33,432 nt of DNA from an uncultured Bacteroidota bacterium (lineage in GTDB: Bacteria > Bacteroidota > Bacteroidia > Flavobacteriales_D > Crocinitomicaceae): positions 1 to 33,432 of the forward strand of contig CALCCB010000062.1 of assembly GCA_937899625.1 (NCBI GenBank), given 5' to 3'. The translations under genes and the position numbers were made by a program. Position 1 is the first letter of the stretch; each line of letters begins with the position of its first letter. Below, piece after piece: positions 14,879-23,691 of the stretch. The notes beneath the pieces were generated by a model, which saw nothing but the letters and a program-made list of their open reading frames with translations, was not told the DNA's origin and did no database searches.

Positions 14879-16618
14879 TTAATTCGCGAACACCATTCGC
14901 TTGCTATCGATCCGAATGTCGTCAACGATGAGCGAATAGATGAAGGTGCCTGTTTTTCCGTAGCCGTGTTCGTATTGGATCTCATTGATCTCTGCGTGTA
15001 AAGTGATCGGAATACACTCAAGCTCTTTACCCATTTCATCTTCGATCTGGATCCAGGCTTTTTTGTAGGTAAACGTTCCATTCACATAAACACCAATGAT
15101 GGTGGCTTCATCAAAGGGATTTGGTTTGTTTTGAAGCAATTGGATTGGAAAATCCATATTCATTGACAACTCTTCAGTGCTCAGCTGTGCGTCGCTGATG
15201 TTGATCTCTTGAGAAAACAGGCTTTCCATTCCGAATTCATCAACCGAAGCTACACTGACAATGTAATTGCTGGCCTGAGGGGGATAAATAGTGTCCAAGA
15301 TCCCGTTGATCGTATAGACAGAGTCCCAGTCATTGGTCAGCGTTCTCAGTCCGACACGATAGTTGGCATATTGCGTCTGATCAGTGATCTGAATAATGAT
15401 GGTTGGACCCGTAAGTGTGGCTACGCTGAAATCCGGTTTCTTAGGTCCCTTTGCCGCGACGATTGCTGCTGTACCATTGATCGCTGCATTTCGAGCCAGG
15501 TAATTGAAGTCAACAAAGAAGCTATCGATCTCCAGATCAGCATTGGTGTCGACCCCTAAAATGTCATTCGTCGTATGTTGTCTGTCTACGTAGCCAGCTC
15601 CGTTGGAGGCATTCCCATGCTCATTTGCCGAAGTAAATCTGCAGCTTGTAAAGCTTTTTTGTCTGAACGGGACATGATCGCCGGATCTTCCTGATCGGTC
15701 CTCGGGAGTCATGATCGAGATCAGCATGGGAACGTTCACGTTAGGGAGTAATTCTTCTTTGTATTGCAATTTGGTGAATCGGGCCAGCTGCTTATGAGGG
15801 GAATTGAATCCGCCGTACGAGAAGATCCTGACTTGTGTACTATCAATATAATCGACTCCAGGACAAGAAGGTGCTGAAGATGTGTTTCCGCAGATGATTC
15901 CTCCGATCACGTCATTGTTCAAAACCGCCTTCACCGGAATTGTGTTGGTCTGGCAATAGAGCGCGAAGGCATTGGCACCATATAGGCCTTGTTCTTCACC
16001 GATGGTCAACATGAAAACGATCGTTTTCGGATAAGAGAAGGTACTCATCACCCTTGCCAGCTCCAGTACCAGCGCCGAACCTGAAGCATTGTCTTCTATC
16101 CCGTGAGCCTGACAAGTGATGTCGCATGAGCTCTCACATCGGCTATCGATATGTCCTTCGATAATGATCACTTCGTGGTCTTGCACGTCTGAGCCAGGCA
16201 GAACCGCGATGATATTTCGATGCTGTGTGACCGAACAAATGGTTTGATCGAATTGAAAATAAGAGGGAATCAATCGGTTTTCTGAAGCCGAGCTGAATTG
16301 CTCAAATTTACCGTAAGCCCATCTTCTTGCCGCACCGATACCTGTTGTAGTAGAAACGGTATCAGAACCTGTATTTCGATTATGGAAAGTGGCCATCTTC
16401 ACGATATAGGCTTTCAACGAATCCGGTTCGATGGAATTCTGCAAGTACTGGATCATTTGCTGATGATCGCTCACCGTGTTGGTTGAAGAGAATTGCAGTG
16501 GGTCAAAATTTCCTTTGATCACTTGATCCGCAACGCTATTGGTCACATTCAGGTTGGTTTGTGCATGAATCAAGAAAACCTGCATTGAAATTAAATAGAA
16601 TATTAGATGCTTTTTCAT
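14879..16618 (-). CDS. Secreted M28 family metallopeptidase with T9SS tail
   Basis: 579 residues from the ATG at 16618. An upstream in-frame start at 16648 adds ten residues before the signal peptide, so I prefer 16618 (MKKHLIFYLI... HAQ). Numbering from there, the M28 zinc ligands and catalytic residues are H156/D158 (EGHIDS), D176 (GIEDNASGSA), E208/E209 (IGEEQGLYGA), D236 (LNNDVIGG) and H315 (RSGDHVPFR). A cysteine-containing loop (CESSCDITC) lies near the active site. After the peptidase a fibronectin-like stretch and a T9SS sorting domain follow (NKPNPFDEATIIGV ... SKRMVFAN). It should be an extracellular zinc aminopeptidase or peptidase degrading peptides for nutrition. Confidence 0.92.
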   Translation of the reverse strand: MKKHLIFYLISMQVFLIHAQTNLNVTNSVADQVIKGNFDPLQFSSTNTVSDHQQMIQYLQNSIEPDSLKAYIVKMATFHNRNTGSDTVSTTTGIGAARRWAYGKFEQFSSASENRLIPSYFQFDQTICSVTQHRNIIAVLPGSDVQDHEVIIIEGHIDSRCESSCDITCQAHGIEDNASGSALVLELARVMSTFSYPKTIVFMLTIGEEQGLYGANAFALYCQTNTIPVKAVLNNDVIGGIICGNTSSAPSCPGVDYIDSTQVRIFSYGGFNSPHKQLARFTKLQYKEELLPNVNVPMLISIMTPEDRSGRSGDHVPFRQKSFTSCRFTSANEHGNASNGAGYVDRQHTTNDILGVDTNADLEIDSFFVDFNYLARNAAINGTAAIVAAKGPKKPDFSVATLTGPTIIIQITDQTQYANYRVGLRTLTNDWDSVYTINGILDTIYPPQASNYIVSVASVDEFGMESLFSQEINISDAQLSTEELSMNMDFPIQLLQNKPNPFDEATIIGVYVNGTFTYKKAWIQIEDEMGKELECIPITLHAEINEIQYEHGYGKTGTFIYSLIVDDIRIDSKRMVFAN

Positions 16619-16780
16619 GTTCGGAAAGATAAAAAAAGGAAAACACAATAGTTTTAATTTACTAAAGATTAAAATTCAAATGTCTCTCATTTGATTCAAT
16701 TCATTTAAAAAATGCATCAATAATCAGAATTGGGACTGCTCAGATCATCAAAAAACTTGATTAAGTCAAGTACTTTAAAC

Positions 16781-16807
16781 AAAAAAAGCTCCAAGTGGAG
16801 CTTTTTT
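16781..16807. terminator. Bidirectional terminator
   Basis: GCTCC/GGAGC stem (16788-16792, 16797-16801) with an AAGT loop, flanked by seven A on one side and six T on the other. It lies just past the end of the minus-strand gene at 16846-17682. Confidence 0.8.
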
Positions 16808-16845
16808 GTTTTGAATTTATTTAACGTATAATCTAATACCTTCGA

Positions 16846-17682
16846 TTATAAAATCTGAAGATGTTTTCTAGTCGTATTTCCGTTTACATCAGTTGAAATG
16901 ATATAGTATCTTCCTGTCTTAAGATTCAATGTATCGTTTGTGAAAGATCCTTTACCCTGAGCAACTGTTGTACCCATTTCATTTACTACTGAATATTCTG
17001 CAATTTTATCTCCGGTTTTGATGGTAACTTCTCCAAAAGAAGGGTTAGGGAATACTGAAATCTCAGTTGTTTCGTTAGAAATGTTTTCAGGAACTTCAAA
17101 GTTTACGTTAGGAACATAAATTTGCTCCTTTTCAATCACTGTGAAGCTTTTACTGAATGAACAACCATTAGATTCACTGATAAGGACATTGTATTCACCT
17201 CCAACAATGTTCATTAAATCCTGTTCTGTAGCTGCAATATTGATTGGTGCGGAAGTTGTCCAAAAGTAAGAAAGTTGATGCTGACTTACTACCGTAAGAT
17301 CGATATATCCATTGTTGCCACCAATCGTTGTGACTTCGCCGATTACCACTGATATTTGAGGTGGTGGTGGTGCAGCAAGATTAATTTGACTGTTAAGGTT
17401 GCCATTGTTCTGATCAACGACATTGAAAGTATAAGATCCCTCTGAAAGATTAGTTAATGTGTGAGTGGATCCACTAATAACTGTGTTGTTTACGATGTAC
17501 GGTGCTGTTCCTCCAGTAATGGAAATAACTATTTGTCCGTTGGTACTTCCGTTGCAAGTAGGGTTTACTTTACTGTAGCTCACTTGTAAACTAGTACTTG
17601 CTGTTTGTGCATTTGAAAAATAAGTACTTGCTCCAAGCATGATTAAAAAAATCATTTTTCCGAATTTCATTTTTGTTTTCAT
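16846..17682 (-). CDS. Secreted SprB-repeat protein with T9SS sorting domain
   Basis: 278 residues. The signal peptide (about 1-25) ends YFSNAQ; an alternative ATG four codons later is possible. Residues about 34-90 match a SprB repeat (NPTCNGSTNGQIVISITGGTAPY..., LSEGSYTFNVVD). A second degenerate repeat has GGNNGYIDLTV and ends with GGEYNVLISESNGCSFSKSF. The T9SS domain has VFPNPSFGEVTI and ends RKHLQIL. SprB repeats occur in the gliding adhesin SprB and many other T9SS substrates. This short protein may be a surface adhesin or matrix component. It appears monocistronic, with a terminator downstream and a 311-bp gap upstream. Confidence 0.88.
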   Translation of the reverse strand: MKTKMKFGKMIFLIMLGASTYFSNAQTASTSLQVSYSKVNPTCNGSTNGQIVISITGGTAPYIVNNTVISGSTHTLTNLSEGSYTFNVVDQNNGNLNSQINLAAPPPPQISVVIGEVTTIGGNNGYIDLTVVSQHQLSYFWTTSAPINIAATEQDLMNIVGGEYNVLISESNGCSFSKSFTVIEKEQIYVPNVNFEVPENISNETTEISVFPNPSFGEVTIKTGDKIAEYSVVNEMGTTVAQGKGSFTNDTLNLKTGRYYIISTDVNGNTTRKHLQIL

Positions 17683-17993
17683 TTTTAATTGTTTTTTTGG
17701 TTTCGTGAGACAAAGATGAGTGAGGAATTTTTCAGATTACGCATACCTTTAGTATTCTGTACTATAAATACGGATTGGCACTCAGTGGGATATACGAACT
17801 AATACTTAGTTTGGGTCGATTTCTTGATTTTTAGCAAATGAAAAAGCATATTGAAGCGAAGGATTATCAATTCGAATTCTGTATTTGTTTTGAATAAAAA
17901 TGAATGAATCGAGTAAGATCCTTGGTTCAAAAGAATTTAGTTGAACAAAGTATCATTAGCTTCAAAATTTTGGAAAATGAATTTTTTAAATTG
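17683..17993. other. Intergenic region, promoter of SprB-repeat gene expected
   Basis: No gene seen. The minus strand has CATCTTTG about 28 bp before the gene start, one base off a TAnnTTTG -7 box, and a weak dyad TAGTA/TACTA at 17750-17764. Nothing else is recognisable. Confidence 0.4.
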
Positions 17994-18572
17994 TCAGTTT
18001 AAGGGTATTATTTGCTTTTTAACGACTGGTAGGTTTTTCCCTTGAAGCACATACTCGGTTTTAGAATCAGGCGCTCCCCCATAGAATTCATAATCATAGG
18101 TATAGCCCGTAGCCCGCTGTTTTTCTGTATCTATTTTCAGATCATAGAGTTTGGATAAGAAGTTCATTTCAAAATTGTCCAGTGAAGGGTTGAACGAGTA
18201 AAATTTGTAGCCCTTCTTTTCAGGTGCAGGGATCCACAGATCCAATACACCATCAAAATCAATATCCTTTACGATCGGGTCACCAGCTATCTCTTTGCTG
18301 TTTTGAAAATATGTTTCACCCGTAACATTCAAGAGGAGCTTTTCGTCACTTTTACGAATGATCGTGTAATGGGTAGAGTAGGCCTTAGGTGCGACAAAAC
18401 CCGGTGGCTTCACCTCACAGGTTTGAGGCTGTTCATACATCTGAACATAACGCTTAAAGATCAATCCGTTCTTTTCAACCTTGTACACTGCAGAATCGGG
18501 TTGCTGACTGAATACAGTATAAGATATAAAAACGAAAGGTATCCAAAGATTAATCAAATGAAATTGACTCAT
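17994..18572 (-). CDS. Secreted protein resembling XAC2610-type/VCBS-like proteins
   Basis: 192 residues with a signal peptide (about 1-22, ending VFSQQ). The central motif KDIDFDGVLDLWI, followed by a FYSFNPSLDNFEMN stretch, resembles the calcium-binding DxDxDG loop and flanking strands of XAC2610-related or VCBS/FG-GAP-like proteins. No T9SS tail or lipobox is evident, so it is probably periplasmic. Nothing in the context points to a role. It is 54 bp downstream of the photolyase operon on the same strand and might be read through from it. Confidence 0.65.
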   Translation of the reverse strand: MSQFHLINLWIPFVFISYTVFSQQPDSAVYKVEKNGLIFKRYVQMYEQPQTCEVKPPGFVAPKAYSTHYTIIRKSDEKLLLNVTGETYFQNSKEIAGDPIVKDIDFDGVLDLWIPAPEKKGYKFYSFNPSLDNFEMNFLSKLYDLKIDTEKQRATGYTYDYEFYGGAPDSKTEYVLQGKNLPVVKKQIIPLN

Positions 18573-18626
18573 TTCTAATTTTGTTTCGTTCAGATTACAA
18601 TATTATTAGAAAAAGGTTCATTTAAA

Positions 18627-20108
18627 TCAATTTATTGAATCAAGTGATACTAAAAAGCTATTTGCTGTTAAGAGATGATTTGATCTCTTTTCTGGATTCA
18701 TTTTATTGAATGTATGCACCATCATTGATAATCTTGGGTTTTTCGAAAAGAATTCTTGATGTTTGTCAATGAAGTTCCAGAACAAAGCATCCCAGATTTT
18801 TTCCCATTCACCACCGGGATAGTTACTCATTTTTTTTATGTAATTGGAGCCGCTGATGTAAGGTTTGGTAGCGAAGTAACCCCCATCTGCAAATTGACTC
18901 ATTCCGTATACATTAGGAACCATTACCCAATCATATGAATCGATGAAGAGCTCCATAAACCAACGATACACTTCATTAGGGTCAAATTCGCAAATTAACA
19001 TGAAGTTTCCAAGTATCATCAATCGTTCAATATGATGGCAATAACCCGTTTTCAAGATCTTTTGAATGGTTTCGTCGATCGGTAAAATTCCGGTTGAACC
19101 ATTATAAAAGCTCTTAGGGATTTTACGATCAAAATTCCAGAAGTTTGAAGTTCGCATTTCAGTTCCTTTGCACTCGTACATTCCTCGTATGAACTCACGC
19201 CATCCGATTACCTGGCGAACAAAACCTTCGGTTGAATTCAATGGAATTTCTTCATTCTTCGCAAACTTTATTGTTTTGTCAAGGACAAAATGAGGTGTGA
19301 GCAATCCGGAGTTTAGTGCAGGGGTTAGTAGGCTGTGATGAAGCGTCAATTCATTTTGTACTATAGCATCTTCGTAATTTCCAAAATCATAAAATCGATA
19401 ATCCAGAAAGTGGTTCAATGCAGCTTTACTTGATTCAAAATCAATGGGATAAATTTGCATGTCAACTGAACCGGAATTCTCAGGAAAGTACTGTTCCACG
19501 TAATTGACAGCTTCATTCCAATAGACTGATTCTTGAGGATGGAATGCCGGTGGAGGGGTTTTACCTTTTGGATACTTCTTACGGTTTTCGTCATCAAAGC
19601 TCCACTTTCCTCCTTCGGGCTCTCCACTCGCTTGCAAAAGGACATTGTACCTTTGTCGCTGTTCTTTGTAGAAATAAGTTTGGAAAAAGAATTTTTTATC
19701 TCCTTTGAAAAACTGCCGATTGTCCTTGTTGCTGTTGAGAAAACTTGGATTTTCGTAGAGATACAACTCTACGTTCTTTAAATTTTTAATCCTTTTTGTA
19801 ATCCAATTGTCGACTGGATCAACCATATGAACTTCTTCAAAGGAATTTTCTGCAAAATAGCTATCGAGTATGCGTAAATCACTGTAATCATTATATGAAG
19901 AAATATAGATAACATCAGCACCTTTTTCTTCAAGCCAGGATGCATACCACCTCATGCTTGCCCGATGAAAAGCAATTTTCTGCTTGTGAAAATTGTACTG
20001 ACGAAAGAACAGGAATTCTTCAATCATTAAGAAAGAACCCTCTACGTCAAATAGTGGATTGAATTCAAACAATTGATGGGGAAGAACCAGCTTAATCCTT
20101 TTGCTCAT
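18627..20108 (-). CDS. FeS-BCP-type photolyase (COG3046) lacking all cluster cysteines
   Basis: 493 residues from the ATG at 20108, which overlaps the end of the DUF2256 gene; a GTG at 20135 would add nine residues. It matches the bacterial (6-4) photolyase / cryptochrome-B family: N-terminal LVLPHQLF, the FAD-domain motifs [54 protein letters not shown]. In Agrobacterium PhrB four cysteines bind a 4Fe-4S cluster. Here the first is replaced ([10 protein letters not shown], about 19081-19100). The three C-terminal ones are lost through substitution plus a deletion ([18 protein letters not shown], about 18780-18830). Only three cysteines remain, none at cluster positions. The catalytic-region histidine pair is kept. 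Likely role: light-driven repair of (6-4) photoproducts, or light sensing, without an FeS cluster. Confidence 0.9.
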   Translation of the reverse strand: MSKRIKLVLPHQLFEFNPLFDVEGSFLMIEEFLFFRQYNFHKQKIAFHRASMRWYASWLEEKGADVIYISSYNDYSDLRILDSYFAENSFEEVHMVDPVDNWITKRIKNLKNVELYLYENPSFLNSNKDNRQFFKGDKKFFFQTYFYKEQRQRYNVLLQASGEPEGGKWSFDDENRKKYPKGKTPPPAFHPQESVYWNEAVNYVEQYFPENSGSVDMQIYPIDFESSKAALNHFLDYRFYDFGNYEDAIVQNELTLHHSLLTPALNSGLLTPHFVLDKTIKFAKNEEIPLNSTEGFVRQVIGWREFIRGMYECKGTEMRTSNFWNFDRKIPKSFYNGSTGILPIDETIQKILKTGYCHHIERLMILGNFMLICEFDPNEVYRWFMELFIDSYDWVMVPNVYGMSQFADGGYFATKPYISGSNYIKKMSNYPGGEWEKIWDALFWNFIDKHQEFFSKNPRLSMMVHTFNKMNPEKRSNHLLTANSFLVSLDSIN

Positions 20109-20238
20109 TCGATTTGTTTCTTTTGCATCGTTCACTGCAATATTTTACATGCTCCCAATTGCGATCCCATTTTTTACGCCATTGAAAGGGGCGCTGACAA
20201 ACCGGACAAACCTTCTCGGGTAAATTACTTTTGTGCAT
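20092..20238 (-). CDS. DUF2256 zinc-ribbon miniprotein
   Basis: 48 residues, short enough to be missed by ordinary gene calling. It starts [20 protein letters not shown] and continues [19 protein letters not shown] with a basic tail. Cysteines C11, C14, C34 and C38 form a CxxC...CxxxC zinc ribbon. This matches the DUF2256 family, often found next to photolyase/cryptochrome genes. It overlaps the upstream photolyase by 14 bp and the downstream FeS-BCP-type gene by 17 bp, so translation is probably coupled. The function is unknown. A small nucleic-acid- or photolyase-binding partner is a reasonable inference from the basic, tryptophan-rich sequence and tight context. Confidence 0.9.
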   Translation of the reverse strand: MHKSNLPEKVCPVCQRPFQWRKKWDRNWEHVKYCSERCKRNKSNEQKD

Positions 20239-21700
20239 TGGATCGTTTTGAGTTGTTTCTGGTGTGAGTTATTACAATCCTTGAGGATTCTTTTTTAACT
20301 TCTGGATCTTTTCGATGTCCCCATATCTTGGTACGCGCTCTTTTACCCGCTTCTTCTAAATCGATCATCGGATGCGGATAGTTAATTTCAATTCCAAGCA
20401 TCGTCTTTTCGATTTCGGTCAAATTCCAGGGTTCATGGATGAATTCTTCGGGAACTTTTTCAAGCTCTGGCAACCACTTTTTTATAAAAACTCCTTTCGG
20501 ATCATGATCTTTGCTTTGCTTCACAGGATTGTACATTCGGATCGTATTTACTCCCGTAGTTCCTGCTTGCATCTGAAATTGTGGATAATGAATTCCGGGT
20601 TCATAATCCAGGAATAATCTGGCTAAATGATAAACTCCTTCGCGCCAGTCAATGTCGAAATGATGGCAGAATACTGAAACCAGCATGGCCCGCATCCTGA
20701 AATTTATCCATCCAGTTTCTTGGAGACACCGCATGCACGCATCTACAAGAGGAAATCCTGTTCGCCCTTCTTTCCAAGCCACAATAAGCTTTGGTTCGTT
20801 GGTATGTTCAAGTGATTCATAACCTTTGTTTACACATTGAGTCTCGTATGAACATTCCACTTCAAATTTCTGTATGAAGTGACAATGCCATTTCAATCTC
20901 GTCAATAATCCATCAAAAGCTCTTTTGTGATGAGCATAGTTGGGATGATTGATAACAAACTGTGCGCATTGACGAATACTGAGATTTCCCCATGCAAGGT
21001 AAGGTGAGATTCGTCCACAAGATGACCTACTTTCAAGGGGTTTTGAAATATGGCGATTGTAATTTTTTCCTCTGTCATCACAAAATGATTTCAAGTACTT
21101 CCAGGCCATTTTTTCACCGGGAGGTTGCAAAGAGTCAGGGTAGTAATCCAAGATCTCCATTAGTTCTTTTGAAACAGGAAAAGGGTGGTCAACTAATTCT
21201 AATTTATCGGACTTTTTGAAGGGAATTGATAAAATAGGTTCATTTACAAAAGCATACCATTGTTGATCCCAATTGATTCTGTCTTTGATTCCACGAATTA
21301 CGCCATCCCTCTGGAATTCATTCCATTGGATTCCTTTGTCCTTCAACAGGGAGTTGATTTGTTTATCTCGTTCCCAAGTTAACTCAATACCACTTTCTTG
21401 ATAACTAAATACCTTTTGAATGTCGAACTGATTTGTTATCCAATCAAAGACGGAATAGGCGTCACTATGAAAAACATGTACCTGTCGGTTTAACGTGGCA
21501 AGCTTCTCATTGATAACTTTTAAGCTGTGATGAACAAACTGAAGGTGCCTGGTGGAACAATCCGGGTAATTGATCATACAAGGTTCGAAAATGTATATTA
21601 TCAAATAATCACACTCTTCATTCGTTGCTTGCAATAATGGTTGGTGATCCATCAATCGAAGATCCCGTTTCAACCAAACGATATTGCGTCTTTCCTTCAT
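20225..21700 (-). CDS. Deoxyribodipyrimidine photolyase/cryptochrome family protein
   Basis: 491 residues from the ATG at 21700, which overlaps the upstream stop as ATGA; a start at 21730 would lie inside the preceding gene. The N-terminal photolyase alpha/beta domain (about 5-135: [18 protein letters not shown]) precedes the FAD domain with [51 protein letters not shown] and [17 protein letters not shown]. The usual class I signature around FRIFNP reads [17 protein letters not shown], so it belongs to a non-classical branch of COG0415. Expected reaction: blue-light, FADH-dependent reversal of pyrimidine dimers; a photoreceptor role is possible. It is the central gene of the five-gene overlapping unit. 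Confidence 0.9.
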   Translation of the reverse strand: MKERRNIVWLKRDLRLMDHQPLLQATNEECDYLIIYIFEPCMINYPDCSTRHLQFVHHSLKVINEKLATLNRQVHVFHSDAYSVFDWITNQFDIQKVFSYQESGIELTWERDKQINSLLKDKGIQWNEFQRDGVIRGIKDRINWDQQWYAFVNEPILSIPFKKSDKLELVDHPFPVSKELMEILDYYPDSLQPPGEKMAWKYLKSFCDDRGKNYNRHISKPLESRSSCGRISPYLAWGNLSIRQCAQFVINHPNYAHHKRAFDGLLTRLKWHCHFIQKFEVECSYETQCVNKGYESLEHTNEPKLIVAWKEGRTGFPLVDACMRCLQETGWINFRMRAMLVSVFCHHFDIDWREGVYHLARLFLDYEPGIHYPQFQMQAGTTGVNTIRMYNPVKQSKDHDPKGVFIKKWLPELEKVPEEFIHEPWNLTEIEKTMLGIEINYPHPMIDLEEAGKRARTKIWGHRKDPEVKKESSRIVITHTRNNSKRSNAQK

Positions 21701-22788
21701 GAGAAGATCTCTTCTTGGGCCTTTTTCCAAAAGGCGAAAAAAGATGGGAAAGACCCATTGACGGATGTGATCCAGTCTCTCTCATCTTTTGTTCCGATGC
21801 TCCAATTTTGAGTAGGGTGTTCTTTGTAAAAGAGGTTATCTGGTTGAAGAAACTCATTTAATTCATTCAATTCGCCAACAAATATCTTTAGATCCGGAAT
21901 GTTCTTACCTAAGTTCAATGCGAAGTCCAAACATCTTTTAGAAATAGGGTATTTTCTGAAATGACTGGGTTCTAGCAGAAGAATCCGCTCTCCTTCTTCA
22001 TTTTTTCTCCAAACAGGATCTAAATTATAATACGTATAGATGAATGCATTATTAGGAGCAATTCTAATATCCAATGAAGATTGTGGCAGCTGAGTTTGTA
22101 GATCAGGCACTGAGCATGTTTTTAGTTGCACAGGTGCTTCAATTTGAAGTAATTGATCGTAATCGACATCCAAATAAGTATTCAATTGATTTGAATAGAA
22201 ATACTTGTTGATGTTCTCTTGATTAGCGACATATTTTTTCGAAGAGAATGTTCCCGCAACCCATTGCCAGCTCAACGCATTACTTGCCCAATCTCCATCT
22301 AACAAATGATAATACATCCATCGTGCTGGTTCTTTCCAATGACTGCCTGCAATGTTTGTAGCCAAAGATGCTACATACATGCGCATGTGATTGTGCATGT
22401 AACCCGTTTTAAGGAATTCGTTGATTCCCTCATCGATTGCTGAAATACCGGTTTGTGCGAGTAATATGTTGTTTGGGATTTGAAAATGAAAGACGCCTTG
22501 TTGCTCACTTTTAAGATCACGATCGATTTCACAACCTTTTTCTTTCCAGATCAACTGCCAGTAATCCCGCCACGCGAGTTCCTGAATCAGCTTTTCAGTT
22601 TTTTCTCGTCCAAAGTTTCGTGAGAGTATATGCTCCACCACCTGTTTTGTGCTGATAACCCCGCGCGATATGTAAGGACTCAGATATGTTAAGGCACCAT
22701 CCTTGAAATTTCTGGTTGATCCATACTTTTGAGGGTTAATTGAACGAATACGGTCCTGAATCGATGCTATGTCGGTAGGGAATTCTAT
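21697..22788 (-). CDS. FAD-binding photolyase-like protein with unusual start and domain order
   Basis: The first ordinary start (GTG at 22641) gives 314 residues, but the frame stays open upstream and encodes clear family sequence: FPTDIASIQDRI, YGSTRNFKDGALTYLSPYI, SRGVISTKQV. No ATG, GTG or TTG exists between the frame's upstream stop at 22804-22806 and 22641. I extend it to the ATA at 22788 overlapping the upstream TAG stop; this start is uncertain. The N-terminal two-thirds is a photolyase FAD domain (ELAWRDYWQLIW, TGYMHNHMRMYVASLAT, DWASNALSWQWVAG, NINKYF). After it comes an alpha/beta-looking segment (GERILLLEPSHFRKYP, DLKIFVGELNEL, FPSFFAFWKK) resembling a photolyase N-domain placed last. 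The stop overlaps the next ATG. Probably FAD-binding and part of light-dependent repair or sensing. Confidence 0.75.
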   Translation of the reverse strand: MEFPTDIASIQDRIRSINPQKYGSTRNFKDGALTYLSPYISRGVISTKQVVEHILSRNFGREKTEKLIQELAWRDYWQLIWKEKGCEIDRDLKSEQQGVFHFQIPNNILLAQTGISAIDEGINEFLKTGYMHNHMRMYVASLATNIAGSHWKEPARWMYYHLLDGDWASNALSWQWVAGTFSSKKYVANQENINKYFYSNQLNTYLDVDYDQLLQIEAPVQLKTCSVPDLQTQLPQSSLDIRIAPNNAFIYTYYNLDPVWRKNEEGERILLLEPSHFRKYPISKRCLDFALNLGKNIPDLKIFVGELNELNEFLQPDNLFYKEHPTQNWSIGTKDERDWITSVNGSFPSFFAFWKKAQEEIFS

Positions 22789-23054
22789 CGCTTTGAGATT
22801 TTGTTATTGGAAATGAAACGTTGACGAGAACATTTGAACCGATCAATCTCCGGATTTCGTTTCTTAAGGTGTTTCTGACTTACACCCGAATGCACTCTCT
22901 TTCTCCAAAGCTTGAAGCTGCTGTCTTTTAACTCGCGCTTCATTAGCATCACTATTTCTTTTTCGGAAAGTGAAAACTGGTATGTAATGGCTTCAAAAGG
23001 GGTTCGGTCTTCCCAGGCCATCTCAATTATTCGGTTGATTTCTTCTTCTGTCAT
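22785..23054 (-). CDS. DUF2805 / TIGR03643 family protein
   Basis: 89 residues from the ATG at 23054 (a TTG two codons earlier is possible). MTEEEINRIIEMAWEDRTPFEAITYQF, SEKEIVMLMKREL, FKLWRKRVHSG and the basic C-terminus match the small TIGR03643/DUF2805 family, which tends to occur beside photolyase genes. The helical N-terminus looks like a helix-turn-helix (sequence-level resemblance only), so a DNA-binding or regulatory role is possible. It is the first gene of the photolyase operon. Its stop codon overlaps the reading frame of the FAD-domain gene. It is divergent from the secreted protein at 23216, so the 161-bp gap should hold both promoters. Confidence 0.87.
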   Translation of the reverse strand: MTEEEINRIIEMAWEDRTPFEAITYQFSLSEKEIVMLMKRELKDSSFKLWRKRVHSGVSQKHLKKRNPEIDRFKCSRQRFISNNKISKR

Positions 23055-23173
23055 TCTCAATAGTTAACATTTGGAAAGAAAGAAAGTTCGCCGACAAGAA
23101 AATTGAAAATGGTATCAGACAGTTTCCTGTTGATTCATTTTGAAAATTCTTTTTACTAAAAACTTTAAAAGTT

Positions 23174-23181
23174 TATTTTTG
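23174..23181 (+). promoter_or_regulatory. Candidate -7 promoter element
   Basis: TATTTTTG matches the Bacteroidota -7 consensus TAnnTTTG and lies 34 bp before the start at 23216. A correctly spaced TTTG -33 box is not evident. Confidence 0.35.
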
Positions 23182-23215
23182 ATTTCATAACATCTACAGC
23201 GTAATAAAAGCGACA

Positions 23216-23665
23216 ATGAAAAAATTAATCTTACTAGCTACTATCTGTTTATCGCTAAACGTACTTGCGCAATCTTCGGTTACCGTTAAGGATGCTGAGC
23301 TTTATCAAATGAATTATTTACTCGGAGTATACGGCGGAGAGGCTGTTGCTTCAACATTTTGGCAAATCGAAAATTTATCTTATCTGTATGTAAATGGGAA
23401 TATCAATGATGAAGAAACGATTGGGCAATTGACCAATATTATTAATCGACTTTCAATTGGAAATGCTGAAACTCAAAAACTGATGAATACAGAATTGTTT
23501 CACGATCAAAAATTACAAGAAACTATGAATACCTTTCTTCTACTAAGGAATACGTTGAAGGAAGAGGCTCAGGCTTTTTCTGATTTTGTAAGAACCAAAG
23601 ACGAGAGTCTTATAGAAATTGTAGAAGCTAAAAGAGCTATTGTAAATGCTTATTTTGGTGAATAA
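23216..23665 (+). CDS. Secreted helical hypothetical protein
   Basis: 149 residues with signal peptide MKKLILLATICLSLNVLAQ (1-19). The rest is mostly helical, with leucine/isoleucine-rich stretches and no cysteines in the mature part. No T9SS tail, lipobox or recognised domain is seen. It lies 26 bp before the TIGR02117 gene on the same strand and may be cotranscribed with it. I do not recognise the family. Confidence 0.7.
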   Translation: MKKLILLATICLSLNVLAQSSVTVKDAELYQMNYLLGVYGGEAVASTFWQIENLSYLYVNGNINDEETIGQLTNIINRLSIGNAETQKLMNTELFHDQKLQETMNTFLLLRNTLKEEAQAFSDFVRTKDESLIEIVEAKRAIVNAYFGE

Positions 23666-23691
23666 CACATATTGATCCTCAACAAATTTAT

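Noticed and set aside
22785-22806. Programmed frameshift joining DUF2805 to the FAD-domain gene
   Set aside because: No recognisable slippery heptamer at the junction, and the two are separate proteins in the families as I know them.
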